Source: Pseudomonas sp. NFACC02
Lineage (GTDB): Bacteria > Pseudomonadota > Gammaproteobacteria > Pseudomonadales > Pseudomonadaceae
Assembly (NCBI RefSeq): GCF_900110765.1
Contig: NZ_FOEO01000037.1
Span: 1 to 54,390 of the forward strand
Reading direction: 5' to 3'
DNA: 54,390 nt
Position 1 is the stretch's first letter, and every line of letters begins with the position of its first letter. The notes under the pieces were generated by a model. It had not been told where the DNA came from. It did not search any database and saw only the letters and a program-made list of their open reading frames with translations. This document shows, piece after piece, positions 8,724 through 17,427 of the stretch. The translations under genes were made by a program, and so were the position numbers.

Positions 8724-9620
8724 TCAGATCCCTTGGGCCTGGACGGTGCGGGCGGCTTCGATCAAGCATCGCGTCAGCTCGGGTGAGGAGAATTTGGTCA
8801 GGACGGCGTTGGCGCCAGCCGCCTTGGCTTTTTCGGCATTCATCGCGCTGTCCAGCGAGGTGTGCAACAACACGTACAGCTCCTGGAAGTCGGGCGTTTC
8901 ACGCAGGGTACGGGTGAAGGCATAGCCATCCATTTCGGACATTTCGATGTCGGACACCACCACGTTGATCTGCTGTGCGGTGCCCTGCAGATCGAGCAGG
9001 TGCTCAATGGCTTCGCGGGCGCTGCGAGCGGTGTGGCATTCGATCCCCAGCGTGCGCAAGGTAATGACCGACTGCTGCAGGGCAACCTGGCTGTCATCGA
9101 CCACCAGAATCCGTGCCTTGGTCAAGACTTCAATTTCTTCAGGGCTGAGCTCGGACGGTTCGGCAACGATTTGTGCTGGCGCAATACCATGGATGACTTT
9201 TTCGATGTCCAGCACCTGGACCAGCGTGCCATCCACTTGGGTGACGCCCGTGATAAACGATTTATTGCCCGAACCGAAAGGCGGTGGGCGAATATCGGTG
9301 GTCAGGCAGTGGACGATCTTGCTCACGGCCTGGACATGCAGCCCCTGCTTGGAGCGGCTGACGTCGGTGACGATCAGGCAACCGCCGTCCGGGTCGACCA
9401 AGGGGCGCTCACCAATCGCGCGACTCAGATCGATCACGGACAGGGAGTTCCCGCGCAAGGTGGCGACACCTTTGACGTGCGGGTGCGACTCCGGCAGGCG
9501 AGTGAGGGGAGGACAGGGAATGATTTCACTGACCTTGAGCAGGTTGATCGCCATCAGCTTTCCGCTGCGTAACGTGAACAGCAGAAGCGAGAGTGAATCT
9601 GCGCGGACGTTTTTGGACAT
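8724..9620 (-). CDS. cheV: CheV-like chemotaxis coupling protein
   Basis: 298-aa protein with an N-terminal CheW-like domain (about residues 1-150, VSEIIPCPPLTRLP, VKGVATLRGNSLSVIDLS) and a C-terminal response-regulator receiver domain (about 168-298: ILVVDDSQ, phospho-acceptor Asp224 in VVSDIEMSEMDGY, Thr in LLHTS, Lys in VLTKF). This CheW-REC fusion is the CheV architecture; it couples chemoreceptors to CheA and is adjusted by phosphorylation. ATG at 9620. No other chemotaxis gene is adjacent, which is normal for the several dispersed CheV paralogues of pseudomonads. Confidence 0.9.
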   Translation of the reverse strand: MSKNVRADSLSLLLFTLRSGKLMAINLLKVSEIIPCPPLTRLPESHPHVKGVATLRGNSLSVIDLSRAIGERPLVDPDGGCLIVTDVSRSKQGLHVQAVSKIVHCLTTDIRPPPFGSGNKSFITGVTQVDGTLVQVLDIEKVIHGIAPAQIVAEPSELSPEEIEVLTKARILVVDDSQVALQQSVITLRTLGIECHTARSAREAIEHLLDLQGTAQQINVVVSDIEMSEMDGYAFTRTLRETPDFQELYVLLHTSLDSAMNAEKAKAAGANAVLTKFSSPELTRCLIEAARTVQAQGI

Positions 9621-9756
9621 ATGAACCTTCTGTCATGCGGTGTCTGATTTGCCCGATGCGAGCAATCAGCTGTCATTGACGGTTTATCGACCCCGCAAGG
9701 GCAGGCTTTAACCGTTTTGGCAAAGACCCGAATCAACACGGGCGCCTCGCTGTGTA

Positions 9757-9813
9757 GTCGAAATGACCTGGCTTAGGTCGTAATGACCATCAACGGCGTT
9801 TGGTCATATTGAC
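9757..9813 (+). promoter_or_regulatory. three NorR/FhpR-type operator sites
   Basis: Three copies of the NorR core GT-N7-AC, close to GTCA-N3-TGAC: GTCGAAATGAC (9757-9767), GTCGTAATGAC (9777-9787) and GTCATATTGAC (9803-9813). Three tandem sites upstream of a sigma54 promoter is the known layout for NorR activation of NO-detoxifying genes in proteobacteria. They sit 97-153 bp upstream of hmp. The regulator gene itself is not in this window. Confidence 0.75.
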
Positions 9814-9853
9814 ACTTTTATCGTAAGCCTATGATTTAAAAAGAATTAATAGC

Positions 9854-9869
9854 TGGCACGCTTCCTGAT
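9854..9869 (+). promoter_or_regulatory. sigma54-like promoter of hmp
   Basis: TGGCACGCTTCCTGAT has a perfect -24 half (TGGCACG) and a -12 half with one base off the usual GC dinucleotide. It is 41 bp downstream of the third NorR-type site and about 40 bp upstream of the hmp start, the expected enhancer-promoter geometry. Confidence 0.6.
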
Positions 9870-9909
9870 ATCTCCTGGGTAGCCTTTTTAACAGTCCCAG
9901 GAGTCCATC

Positions 9910-11091
9910 ATGTTGAATGCTTCGGATCGTGCCATCGTCAAATCGACCGTACCCTTGCTGGAAAGCGGGGGAGAAGCGCTGACCACCCACTTCTACAAAA
10001 AACTGCTGAGCCGCTACCCTCAGGTGCGCCCGCTGTTCAATCAGGCGCATCAGGCCAGCGGCGATCAGCCCCGCGCATTGGCAAACGGCGTGCTCATGTA
10101 TGCCCGTCACATTGATCAACTCGAGGCGCTGGGCGACCTGGTGGCCAAGATCATCAACAAGCACGTCGCGCTGCAAATCCAGCCGGAACATTATCCGCTG
10201 GTGGGCGAATGCTTGTTGGAGGCCATTCGCGAGGTGCTTGGCGCCGACATCGCGACCGACGAAGTCATCAACGCCTGGGGCAATGCCTACGGGCAGTTGG
10301 CCGACATTCTGATAGGCGCGGAAAAATCCATCTACGACGAAAAAGCCCAGGCCCCAGGCGGCTGGCGCGGCGCTCGTGCGTTCAAGGTGGTCGCCAAGGT
10401 GCCGGAAAGCGCCGAGATCACCTCGTTCTACTTTGCCCCGGCCGATGGTCAGCCGATCCTGTCGTTCACGGCCGGTCAGTACATCGGCATGCAGCTGTTT
10501 CTGGATGGCGAAGAAATCCGCCGCAATTACTCGCTGTCGGCGCTGGCGGTCGACAACCAGTACCGCATCAGCGTCAAGCGGGAGCCGGGTGGTCGTGCCT
10601 CCAACTACCTGCACGACCACCTGAACGTGGGTGACAGCATCAACATGTTCCCGCCGTCAGGTGAGTTCACCCTGACGCACAGCGACAAGCCGCTGGTGTT
10701 AATCAGTGGCGGCGTCGGCATCACCCCGACGCTGGCGATGCTGGAGGCGGCCCTGGAAACCCCGCGTCCGATCCACTTCATCCACTGCGCGCGCAACGGT
10801 TCGGTTCATGCGTTCCGTGACCGGATCGAAGCGCTGGCTGACCAACACCCGCAACTCAAGCGCTTCTACTGCTACAACGAAGACGACGGCGTCAGCCCGC
10901 CCGCCCATGCGACCGGATTGCTCGATCAGGCGCGTCTTGAACAATGGCTCCCCGAGAACCGCGACCTGGATGCGTACTTTCTGGGGCCGAAGGGGTTCAT
11001 GGCCACCATGAAGCGTCAGCTCACGGCTGCCGGGGTTCCTGAGCAGCAGGCACGGTACGAGTTCTTTGGTCCTGCTTCCGCTCTGGAATAA
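9910..11091 (+). CDS. hmp: flavohaemoglobin, nitric oxide dioxygenase
   Basis: 393-aa flavohaemoprotein of normal length that converts NO and O2 to nitrate using NAD(P)H. The globin domain (about 1-140) has proximal His85 (NKHVALQI), distal Tyr29 and Gln53. The FAD domain (about 150-260) carries RRNYSLS, and the NAD domain (about 265-393) has LISGGVGITPTLAML and a C-terminal YEFFGPA. Start ATG 9910 is preceded by CAGGAG. NorR-type operators and a sigma54-like promoter lie upstream, so induction by NO is expected. Two hairpins follow the stop. Cytoplasmic. Confidence 0.95.
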   Translation: MLNASDRAIVKSTVPLLESGGEALTTHFYKKLLSRYPQVRPLFNQAHQASGDQPRALANGVLMYARHIDQLEALGDLVAKIINKHVALQIQPEHYPLVGECLLEAIREVLGADIATDEVINAWGNAYGQLADILIGAEKSIYDEKAQAPGGWRGARAFKVVAKVPESAEITSFYFAPADGQPILSFTAGQYIGMQLFLDGEEIRRNYSLSALAVDNQYRISVKREPGGRASNYLHDHLNVGDSINMFPPSGEFTLTHSDKPLVLISGGVGITPTLAMLEAALETPRPIHFIHCARNGSVHAFRDRIEALADQHPQLKRFYCYNEDDGVSPPAHATGLLDQARLEQWLPENRDLDAYFLGPKGFMATMKRQLTAAGVPEQQARYEFFGPASALE

Positions 11092-11110
11092 TCCAGAGGT
11101 GCGACATAAG

Positions 11111-11144
11111 GCCGCATCCTTCTATATATAAAGAGGGATGCGGC
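11111..11144 (+). terminator. stem-loop after hmp
   Basis: GCCGCATCC (11111-11119) pairs with GGATGCGGC (11136-11144) around an AT-rich loop containing TTCTATATATA. It begins 20 bp after the hmp stop. There is no T-run, so it may be a factor-dependent terminator or mRNA-stabilising hairpin instead of an intrinsic terminator. Confidence 0.45.
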
Positions 11145-11173
11145 GATCCGTCCCTGCGGCAAAGCGTCGCACG

Positions 11174-11191
11174 CTTCTATATATATAGAAG
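11174..11191. repeat. 18-bp perfect AT-rich palindrome
   Basis: CTTCTATATATATAGAAG is a perfect palindrome. Its left arm repeats the TTCTATATATA found in the loop of the preceding hairpin at 11120-11130. It lies between hmp and dsbB. It may be a protein-binding site or part of a processed RNA; no function is known to me. Confidence 0.5.
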
Positions 11192-11375
11192 GGGTTGAGG
11201 TCGGTGTCCGTCGATTGTTACGTATCACGCTTAATGTTCGGGTAATACCGGCGTGTTCACCATCTCGCCAGCGTGCGGCTGAGACGATGGTAGAATTGCC
11301 GGCTTTCCCGGCAGCCGGGGCGCGTGACAACGCAGATCGTTGATCTGGATGGACACCAATTCAAAGGGTATGTGA

Positions 11376-11885
11376 ATGACTGACGAGATGATTTACCTGC
11401 GACGCGAGAAGCAGTTCCTGGTGCTGCTGGGCATCATCTGCCTGGCGCTGATCGGCGGAGCCCTGTACATGCAGGTCGTATTGGGTGAGGCGCCTTGCCC
11501 GCTGTGCATTCTGCAGCGCTATGCGTTGCTGTTCATCGCGATCTTCGCCTTCATCGGCGCCGCCATGCCGGGCCGACTGAGCCTGACCATCTGCGAGGCG
11601 CTCGTTACCTTGAGTGCGGTCGGCGGGATTGTTGCAGCAGGGCGTCACGTTTACATCCAGACCCACCCGACCGAGAGCTGCGGCATCGATGTCCTGCAGC
11701 CGATTGTCGATGGCTTGCCGCTGGCATCGTTGTTTCCGCTCGGTTTTCAGGTCGGCGGCTTTTGCGAGACGCCATATCCGCCAGTCCTCGGACTGTCGCT
11801 GGCGCAATGGGCATTGATCGCTTTTGTTCTCACCGTAATTCTGGTACCAGTGGGCATCCTCCGGAACCGCATGAAAGCGCGCTAA
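11376..11885 (+). CDS. dsbB: disulfide bond formation protein DsbB
   Basis: 169-aa inner-membrane quinone reductase that reoxidises periplasmic DsbA. Four membrane segments are visible (about residues 14-35, 48-64, 70-88, 143-163). Both redox Cys pairs are present: C41-x-x-C44 (PCPLC) in the first periplasmic loop and C102/C130 in the second. ATG at 11376; only weak AGGG upstream. It is followed by a long gap before the cyo operon, so it is likely its own transcription unit. Pseudomonads often have two DsbB paralogues; which one this is cannot be told here. Confidence 0.92.
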   Translation: MTDEMIYLRREKQFLVLLGIICLALIGGALYMQVVLGEAPCPLCILQRYALLFIAIFAFIGAAMPGRLSLTICEALVTLSAVGGIVAAGRHVYIQTHPTESCGIDVLQPIVDGLPLASLFPLGFQVGGFCETPYPPVLGLSLAQWALIAFVLTVILVPVGILRNRMKAR

Positions 11886-12355
11886 TTACAAAGTCTTGCG
11901 TAAAAAACCGCTCCGGATTCCTCAACAGATTCGGGGCTGTCCGGGCTTTTGGGGGTGCGACAAATGATCGCATTCTTACAGATTCGGAAATTAACTGTTG
12001 CGCAATAACTCATAGTCAATAAAACTTTACGTATCTACAATCGCCCCCACTTAACGCCCCTGTCACTTGATGGACGGCGGAAATCGAGGTCAGAAAGCGT
12101 TTTTTACGCCTTTGTAGACGCCGTTTGGATGGCCTCCTGCGTCACGTTCAGAATGTCTGCGCCCAAGGAATTGGTCCGCATAGGCGGTTGCCACCATTCG
12201 AATAAGAAACCACAGCGAAACCCGGATTTGTTACGAGGCCACACGCTTCCTGACAGGCCCCTGTTCAATCCAAAAATTTGCCAGCACCTGGCAGGGTGAA
12301 GTGTTGGCGGTCGAAACCCAACTGCGATGCGAAAGCTGCTTTTAGAGGTCGTGAG
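11886..12355. other. intergenic region upstream of cyoA
   Basis: About 470 bases without a supportable gene; AT-rich patches at 11980-12045 are likely to hold the cyo promoter. AGAGG at about 12344-12348 serves the cyoA start. I see no certain operator. Confidence 0.5.
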
Positions 12356-13291
12356 ATGAGTAAAAAAAGGTACCCCAGGTTTTTTGGCTTCTTGGCCCTT
12401 TTCAGCATGCTCCTGCTCAGCGGGTGCGATTACACCCTGCTGGATCCCAAGGGCCATGTCGGCGTGCAAGAGCGTGATCTGATCATCACTGCAACTCTGC
12501 TCATGCTGCTGGTGGTGGTGCCGGTCATTTTCATGACCATCATCTTCGCCTGGAAGTATCGCGCCTCGAACAAGAGCGCGACCTACACGCCTGACTGGGC
12601 GCATTCGACCAAGATTGAACTGATCGTCTGGCTGGTTCCGCTGGCCATCATCATCGTGCTCGGCTATGTGACCTACAAGTCGACCCACGCACTGGACCCT
12701 TACCGTCCGCTTGAATCCGACGTGAAGCCGCTGACCATCGAAGTGGTCGCGCTCGACTGGAAATGGCTGTTCATCTATCCGGAACAGGGCATTGCCACCG
12801 TCAACAAGATCGTGTTCCCGGCTCACACCCCGATCAATTTCCGCATCACCTCTGATTCGGTCATGAACTCGTTCTTCATCCCTGCACTGGGCGGCCAGAT
12901 CTACGCCATGGCCGGCATGCAGACGAAGTTGCACTTGATCGCCAACGAAAACGGCGAGTTCGATGGCATCTCCGCCAACTACAGCGGCGCAGGTTTCACC
13001 GGCATGAAATTCAAGGCAACCGCAACCGATCAGGCGGGTTTCGACGCCTGGGTTGCCGAGGTCAAGAATTCACCTAAACAGCTGGCATCGGCTGAGTACA
13101 CCGCTCTGGCCAAACCTAGCGAACGTAACCCCGTTGAACTCTACTCCACGGTCACTCCCAACCTGTTCCAGATCATCATCGACAAGTATGAAGGTATGAA
13201 GCCGGGCAAGATTGAGCACGAGAAGAAAGAAGTGGCCGGTATGGAAGGGATGGACATGGGTAAGCATTCAGCTGCTGAGGCAGAGGAGTAA
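12356..13291 (+). CDS. cyoA: cytochrome bo3 ubiquinol oxidase subunit II
   Basis: 311-aa membrane-anchored subunit of the proton-pumping bo3 quinol oxidase. A lipoprotein signal (lipobox LSGC, Cys24) is followed by two membrane helices (about 40-65 and 85-105) and a periplasmic cupredoxin domain. CyoA of the quinol oxidase class lacks the CuA ligands, and I see no C-x3-C motif here, which fits. Start chosen at 12356 because it gives the lipoprotein signal directly; the frame is open upstream. First gene of cyoABCDE with a 3-nt gap to cyoB. The C-terminus is Met/Glu/His rich. Confidence 0.95.
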   Translation: MSKKRYPRFFGFLALFSMLLLSGCDYTLLDPKGHVGVQERDLIITATLLMLLVVVPVIFMTIIFAWKYRASNKSATYTPDWAHSTKIELIVWLVPLAIIIVLGYVTYKSTHALDPYRPLESDVKPLTIEVVALDWKWLFIYPEQGIATVNKIVFPAHTPINFRITSDSVMNSFFIPALGGQIYAMAGMQTKLHLIANENGEFDGISANYSGAGFTGMKFKATATDQAGFDAWVAEVKNSPKQLASAEYTALAKPSERNPVELYSTVTPNLFQIIIDKYEGMKPGKIEHEKKEVAGMEGMDMGKHSAAEAEE

Positions 13292-13294
13292 ACG

Positions 13295-15313
13295 ATGTTT
13301 GGTAAATTAAGTCTGGACGCGATTCCGTTCCACGAACCGATAGTCATGATCACGATTGCCATGATCGCTATCGGCGGTGCGGCGGTCCTCGGTCTGATCA
13401 CGTATTTCAAGAAATGGACCTACCTGTGGACCGAGTGGCTGACCTCGGTTGACCACAAGAAAATCGGCGTGATGTACATCGTCATCGCCATGGTCATGCT
13501 GCTGCGCGGTTTTGCCGACGCCATCATGATGCGTTCCCAACTGGCCCTGGCCACTGAGGGTTCGCCTGGCTATCTGCCGCCTGAACACTATGACCAGATC
13601 TTCACCGCTCACGGTGTGATCATGATCATCTTCATGGCGATGCCGTTCTTCACCGGTCTGATGAACATCGTTCTGCCTCTGCAGATCGGCGCTCGCGACG
13701 TGGCCTTCCCGTTCCTGAACTCGCTGTCCCTGTACCTGCTGATCTCCGGCGTGGTGCTGGTGAACGTGTCTCTGGGCGTCGGCGAATTCGCACGTACCGG
13801 CTGGGTTGCCTATCCACCGCTTTCCGAGCTGGGCTACAGCCCGGGCGTGGGTGTTGACTACTACATCTGGGCACTTCAGCTATCGGGTCTGGGTACAACG
13901 CTAACGGGCGTTAACTTCCTGGTTACCGTCCTGAAAATGCGTACCCCTGGCATGAAACTGATGGACATGCCGATCTTCACCTGGACCTGCACCTGGGCCA
14001 ACGTCCTGATCGTGGCTTCGTTCCCGATCCTGACCGGTACCCTGGCGTTCCTGACCCTGGACCGTTACCTGGACTTCCACATCTTCACGAACGAATTGGG
14101 TGGTAACCCGATGATGTACGTGAACCTGTTCTGGGCGTGGGGTCACCCTGAGGTTTACATCCTGATTCTGCCGGCGTTCGGTGTCTTCTCCGAAGTCATC
14201 TCCACGTTCACCGGCAAGCGCCTGTTCGGCCACCACTCGATGATCTACGCTTCCGGCGCGATCTCGGTACTGGGCTTCATGGTCTGGCTGCACCACTTCT
14301 TCACCATGGGTTCGGGTGCAAGCGTCAACGCCTTCTTCGGTCTGGCGACGATGCTGATTTCCATCCCGACGGGTGTGAAGCTGTTCAACTGGCTGTTCAC
14401 GATTTATCAGGGCCGCCTGCGCTTCACTGCGCCAGTGTGCTGGACCCTGGGCTTCATGATTACCTTCTCCATCGGTGGTATGACCGGCGTTCTGCTGGCT
14501 ATCCCGGGTGCCGACTTCGTTCTGCACAACAGCCTGTTCGTGATCGCGCACTTCCACAACGTGATCATCGGTGGTGCGGTATTCGGTTACATCGCCGGCT
14601 TCGCGTTCTGGTTCCCTAAAGCGTTCGGCTTCAAGCTGAACGAGAAGTGGGGCAAGGCAGCGTTCTGGTTCTGGATCTCGGGCTTCTACGTGGCATTCAT
14701 GCCGCTGTACGCACTGGGCTTCATGGGCATGACCCGTCGTCTGAACACCACTGACAACCCGGACTGGACCCCTTATCTGCACGTTGCCTTCTGGGGCGCC
14801 GCGCTGATCATGGTCGGTATCGCCTGCCAGTTGATCCAGATCTACGTGAGTATCCGTGACCGCGAGCAGAACCGCGACCTGACCGGTGACCCATGGAATG
14901 GCCACACCCTGGAGTGGTCGACTTCTTCGCCGCCACCGTTCTACAACTTCGCAGAATTGCCGAAGGCTGAAGAGATCGACGCGTTCTACGCCGCCAAGCG
15001 TGATGGTGAAGCGTACAAGGTTCCCGCCAAGTACTCCGACATCCACATGCCTAACAACACGGCAACCGGTCTGGTGATGGGCGCGCTGCTCACCGTCTTC
15101 GGTTTCGCGATGATCTGGCACATTTTCTGGTTGGCGGGCGTGAGCCTGGTCGGCACCATCGTTTACTTCGTCATCCACGCGTCCCGTGACGATCAGGGCT
15201 ACATGGTTCCTGCATCGGAAGTGGCACGTATCGAAGGCGAGCAACACAAGATCCTGGCCTCGGTGCGTAACGCCCAGGCGAACACTCCTGTCAACAAGCT
15301 GGAGCAGGCATAA
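13295..15313 (+). CDS. cyoB: cytochrome bo3 ubiquinol oxidase subunit I
   Basis: 672-aa haem-copper oxidase catalytic subunit with about 15 membrane helices. Key ligands are visible: the low-spin haem/CuB region HGVIMIIFMAMPF, the cross-linked His-Tyr pair in WGHPEVYILILPAFG, the two CuB histidines in WLHHFF, and the haem ligands in IAHFHNVIIGG. It reduces O2 to water with electrons from ubiquinol and pumps protons. Full family length. GAGG upstream of ATG 13295. Codon use here is strongly biased, as in highly expressed genes. Confidence 0.97.
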   Translation: MFGKLSLDAIPFHEPIVMITIAMIAIGGAAVLGLITYFKKWTYLWTEWLTSVDHKKIGVMYIVIAMVMLLRGFADAIMMRSQLALATEGSPGYLPPEHYDQIFTAHGVIMIIFMAMPFFTGLMNIVLPLQIGARDVAFPFLNSLSLYLLISGVVLVNVSLGVGEFARTGWVAYPPLSELGYSPGVGVDYYIWALQLSGLGTTLTGVNFLVTVLKMRTPGMKLMDMPIFTWTCTWANVLIVASFPILTGTLAFLTLDRYLDFHIFTNELGGNPMMYVNLFWAWGHPEVYILILPAFGVFSEVISTFTGKRLFGHHSMIYASGAISVLGFMVWLHHFFTMGSGASVNAFFGLATMLISIPTGVKLFNWLFTIYQGRLRFTAPVCWTLGFMITFSIGGMTGVLLAIPGADFVLHNSLFVIAHFHNVIIGGAVFGYIAGFAFWFPKAFGFKLNEKWGKAAFWFWISGFYVAFMPLYALGFMGMTRRLNTTDNPDWTPYLHVAFWGAALIMVGIACQLIQIYVSIRDREQNRDLTGDPWNGHTLEWSTSSPPPFYNFAELPKAEEIDAFYAAKRDGEAYKVPAKYSDIHMPNNTATGLVMGALLTVFGFAMIWHIFWLAGVSLVGTIVYFVIHASRDDQGYMVPASEVARIEGEQHKILASVRNAQANTPVNKLEQA

Positions 15314-15316
15314 ACA

Positions 15317-15949
15317 ATGTCGAACTTAGTATTTGAAGGTGCGAAGGGTCACGACCACGGTCATGACCACGAGCACGATCACGGTCACCATGACGCCGGC
15401 GAGATGAAGGTCTACGGCTTCTGGATCTACCTGATGACCGACTGCATCCTGTTTGCGTCGATCTTCGCAATCTATGCGGTTCTGGTGAACAACGTTGCCG
15501 GTGGTCCTTCGGGCCACGACATCTTCGAGCTGCCGTACGTGTTGGGCGAAACCGCCTGCCTGTTGCTCAGCTCGATCACCTACGGCTTCGCCATGCTGGC
15601 GATGCACAAAGGTAACAAGGCGGGTGTTCTGGGCTGGTTGTTCGTGACCTTCCTGTTCGGCCTGGGCTTCATCGGCATGGAAGTCAACGAGTTCCACATG
15701 CTGATCTCCGAAGGCTACGGCCCGAACCGCAGCGGCTTCCTGTCGGCGTTCTTCACGCTGGTCGGTACCCACGGTCTGCACGTGACCAGCGGTCTGATCT
15801 GGATGGCGATCATGATGTATCAGGTCAGCAAGAACGGCCTGACGTCGACCAACCAAACCCGTCTGAGCATGCTCAGCCTGTTCTGGCACTTCCTGGACGT
15901 GGTCTGGATCTGTGTGTTCACCGTTGTCTACCTGATGGGGACCATTTAA
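15317..15949 (+). CDS. cyoC: cytochrome bo3 ubiquinol oxidase subunit III
   Basis: 210-aa subunit III with five membrane helices (EMKVYGFWIYLMTDCILFA, ETACLLLSSITYG, and three more). The family pattern FFTLVGTHGLHVTSGLIWM is present near the C-terminal half. It stabilises subunit I. The N-terminus carries eight His between residues 12 and 25 (HDHGHDHEHDHGHHD), a possible metal-binding tail ahead of the first helix. 3-nt gap from cyoB, and the stop abuts the cyoD ATG. Confidence 0.96.
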   Translation: MSNLVFEGAKGHDHGHDHEHDHGHHDAGEMKVYGFWIYLMTDCILFASIFAIYAVLVNNVAGGPSGHDIFELPYVLGETACLLLSSITYGFAMLAMHKGNKAGVLGWLFVTFLFGLGFIGMEVNEFHMLISEGYGPNRSGFLSAFFTLVGTHGLHVTSGLIWMAIMMYQVSKNGLTSTNQTRLSMLSLFWHFLDVVWICVFTVVYLMGTI

Positions 15950-16282
15950 ATGGCTAATTCACCTCATTCTCATGACGATGCCAGCCACGGCAGCTTCAAG
16001 TCGTACATGGTCGGTTTCGTCCTGTCGATCATCCTGACCGCGGTTCCTTTCGGTCTGGTGATGTTCCCGACTATTTCGAAGGTCGCGACCCTGTGGGTCG
16101 TCCTGATCTTCGCAGTCGTGCAGGTTCTGGTTCACCTGGTGTACTTCCTGCACCTGGACCGTTCCGCGGCCCAGCGCAACAACGTGATCGCGTTTGCGTT
16201 CGCAACGTTGGTGATCTTGCTGTTGGTGGGTCTGAGTGTCTGGATCATGTTCAGCATTCATACCTTCATGATGGCGAAGTGA
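15950..16282 (+). CDS. cyoD: cytochrome bo3 ubiquinol oxidase subunit IV
   Basis: 110-aa small subunit with three membrane helices (about 15-35, 42-62, 78-100). The motifs FVLSIILTAVPF and VQVLVHLVYFLHLD are typical of CyoD, which helps assemble the CuB site. Its ATG follows the cyoC stop immediately. The N-terminus is His/Ser rich. Confidence 0.95.
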   Translation: MANSPHSHDDASHGSFKSYMVGFVLSIILTAVPFGLVMFPTISKVATLWVVLIFAVVQVLVHLVYFLHLDRSAAQRNNVIAFAFATLVILLLVGLSVWIMFSIHTFMMAK

Positions 16283-16292
16283 GGAAAACCTG

Positions 16293-17183
16293 ATGTCACT
16301 GAAGCACTTTATCCAAATCACCAAACCGGGGATCATTTTCGGTAACGTGCTTTCGGTGGCTGGTGGCTTTTTCCTCGCATCCAAGGGACATGTCGATTTC
16401 GGACTGTTCCTGATCGCGATGATCGGTACTTCGCTGGTGGTCGCCTCCGGTTGCGTGTTCAACAACTGCATCGACCGCGATATCGACCTGAAGATGGAGC
16501 GCACCAAGAATCGTGTTCTGGTTCAGGGCCTGGTTTCGGTGAAGCTGGCCCTGATCTATGCCACGGTCCTGGGTGTGGTCGGTGTTGGCCTGCTGTACTT
16601 CAAGGCCAACCCACTGGCGGCCTTGTTTGCAGTGATCGGTTTTGTGATTTACGTCGGCTTCTACAGCCTGTACCTGAAGCGCAAATCCGTTCACGGCACG
16701 TTGGTCGGCAGTCTGTCGGGTGCGATGCCTCCAGTGATCGGCTACGTTGCCGTGAGCAACAGCTTTGACCTCGCGGCGCTGACCTTGCTCGTCATGTTCA
16801 GCCTGTGGCAGATGCCTCACTCGTACGCCATCGCGATCTTCCGTTTCAATGACTACCTGGCGGCTTCGATTCCGGTGCTGCCGGTCAAGCGCGGCATCCG
16901 GGTGGCCAAGCGGCATATCCTGATCTACATCCTGGCGTTCCTGCTGGCGACCTTGATGCTGACCTTCGGCGGTTACGCCGGGCTCAACTATCTGGCTGTC
17001 GCGGCTGCCATGGGCATGTACTGGCTGTACATGGCCTGGACAGGGTACAAAGCCAAAGATGACACCGTTTGGGCACGCAAGCTGTTCGTGTTCTCCATCT
17101 TCACCATCACGGCCTTGAGCGTGGCGATGTCGCTGGACTTTCAGGTAACCAAAGAGCTGCTGGTCACTTACGCAGCCCCTTGA
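16293..17183 (+). CDS. cyoE: protohaem IX farnesyltransferase (haem O synthase)
   Basis: 296-aa UbiA-superfamily prenyltransferase that converts haem B to haem O for the oxidase encoded upstream. The prenyl-diphosphate binding motif NNCIDRDIDLKMERTKNR is clear, and about eight to nine membrane helices follow. The second conserved loop appears as YLKRKSVHGTLVGSLSGA. GAGG precedes ATG 16293; gap of 10 nt from cyoD. Last gene of the operon, followed by an intrinsic terminator. Confidence 0.96.
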   Translation: MSLKHFIQITKPGIIFGNVLSVAGGFFLASKGHVDFGLFLIAMIGTSLVVASGCVFNNCIDRDIDLKMERTKNRVLVQGLVSVKLALIYATVLGVVGVGLLYFKANPLAALFAVIGFVIYVGFYSLYLKRKSVHGTLVGSLSGAMPPVIGYVAVSNSFDLAALTLLVMFSLWQMPHSYAIAIFRFNDYLAASIPVLPVKRGIRVAKRHILIYILAFLLATLMLTFGGYAGLNYLAVAAAMGMYWLYMAWTGYKAKDDTVWARKLFVFSIFTITALSVAMSLDFQVTKELLVTYAAP

Positions 17184-17203
17184 TCGCCTGATCTGAAACA
17201 CAG

Positions 17204-17239
17204 AAAACCCCATGGAGCTGTCGAGCCACGGGGTTTTTT
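17204..17239 (+). terminator. intrinsic terminator of cyoABCDE
   Basis: AAAACCCCATGG and CCACGGGGTTTT form a 12-bp stem with one mismatch, followed by a T run (TTTTTT). It lies 20 bp after the cyoE stop. Confidence 0.9.
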
Positions 17240-17427
17240 ATTGCGCGCGTTTGAAGGGTTTGCAGGATTTCCACCTGCGGGATCCACGAAAATCCGCATT
17301 TTGCGATTTTCAGGCTCTAATCAGCCCATGACAAAGCGCACCGCTTTGCCGCATCATGTGTTTGTTTTGTGCAAGGATCGTTGCGAAATGCCTCCGATCC
17401 AGTCGTAGAGATACAAAAAACAGACTT

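Noticed and set aside
13901..15247. Long open frame (448 aa) antisense to cyoB
   Set aside because: It is the complement of a strongly biased core gene and its translation is Asp/His/Arg rich without motifs.
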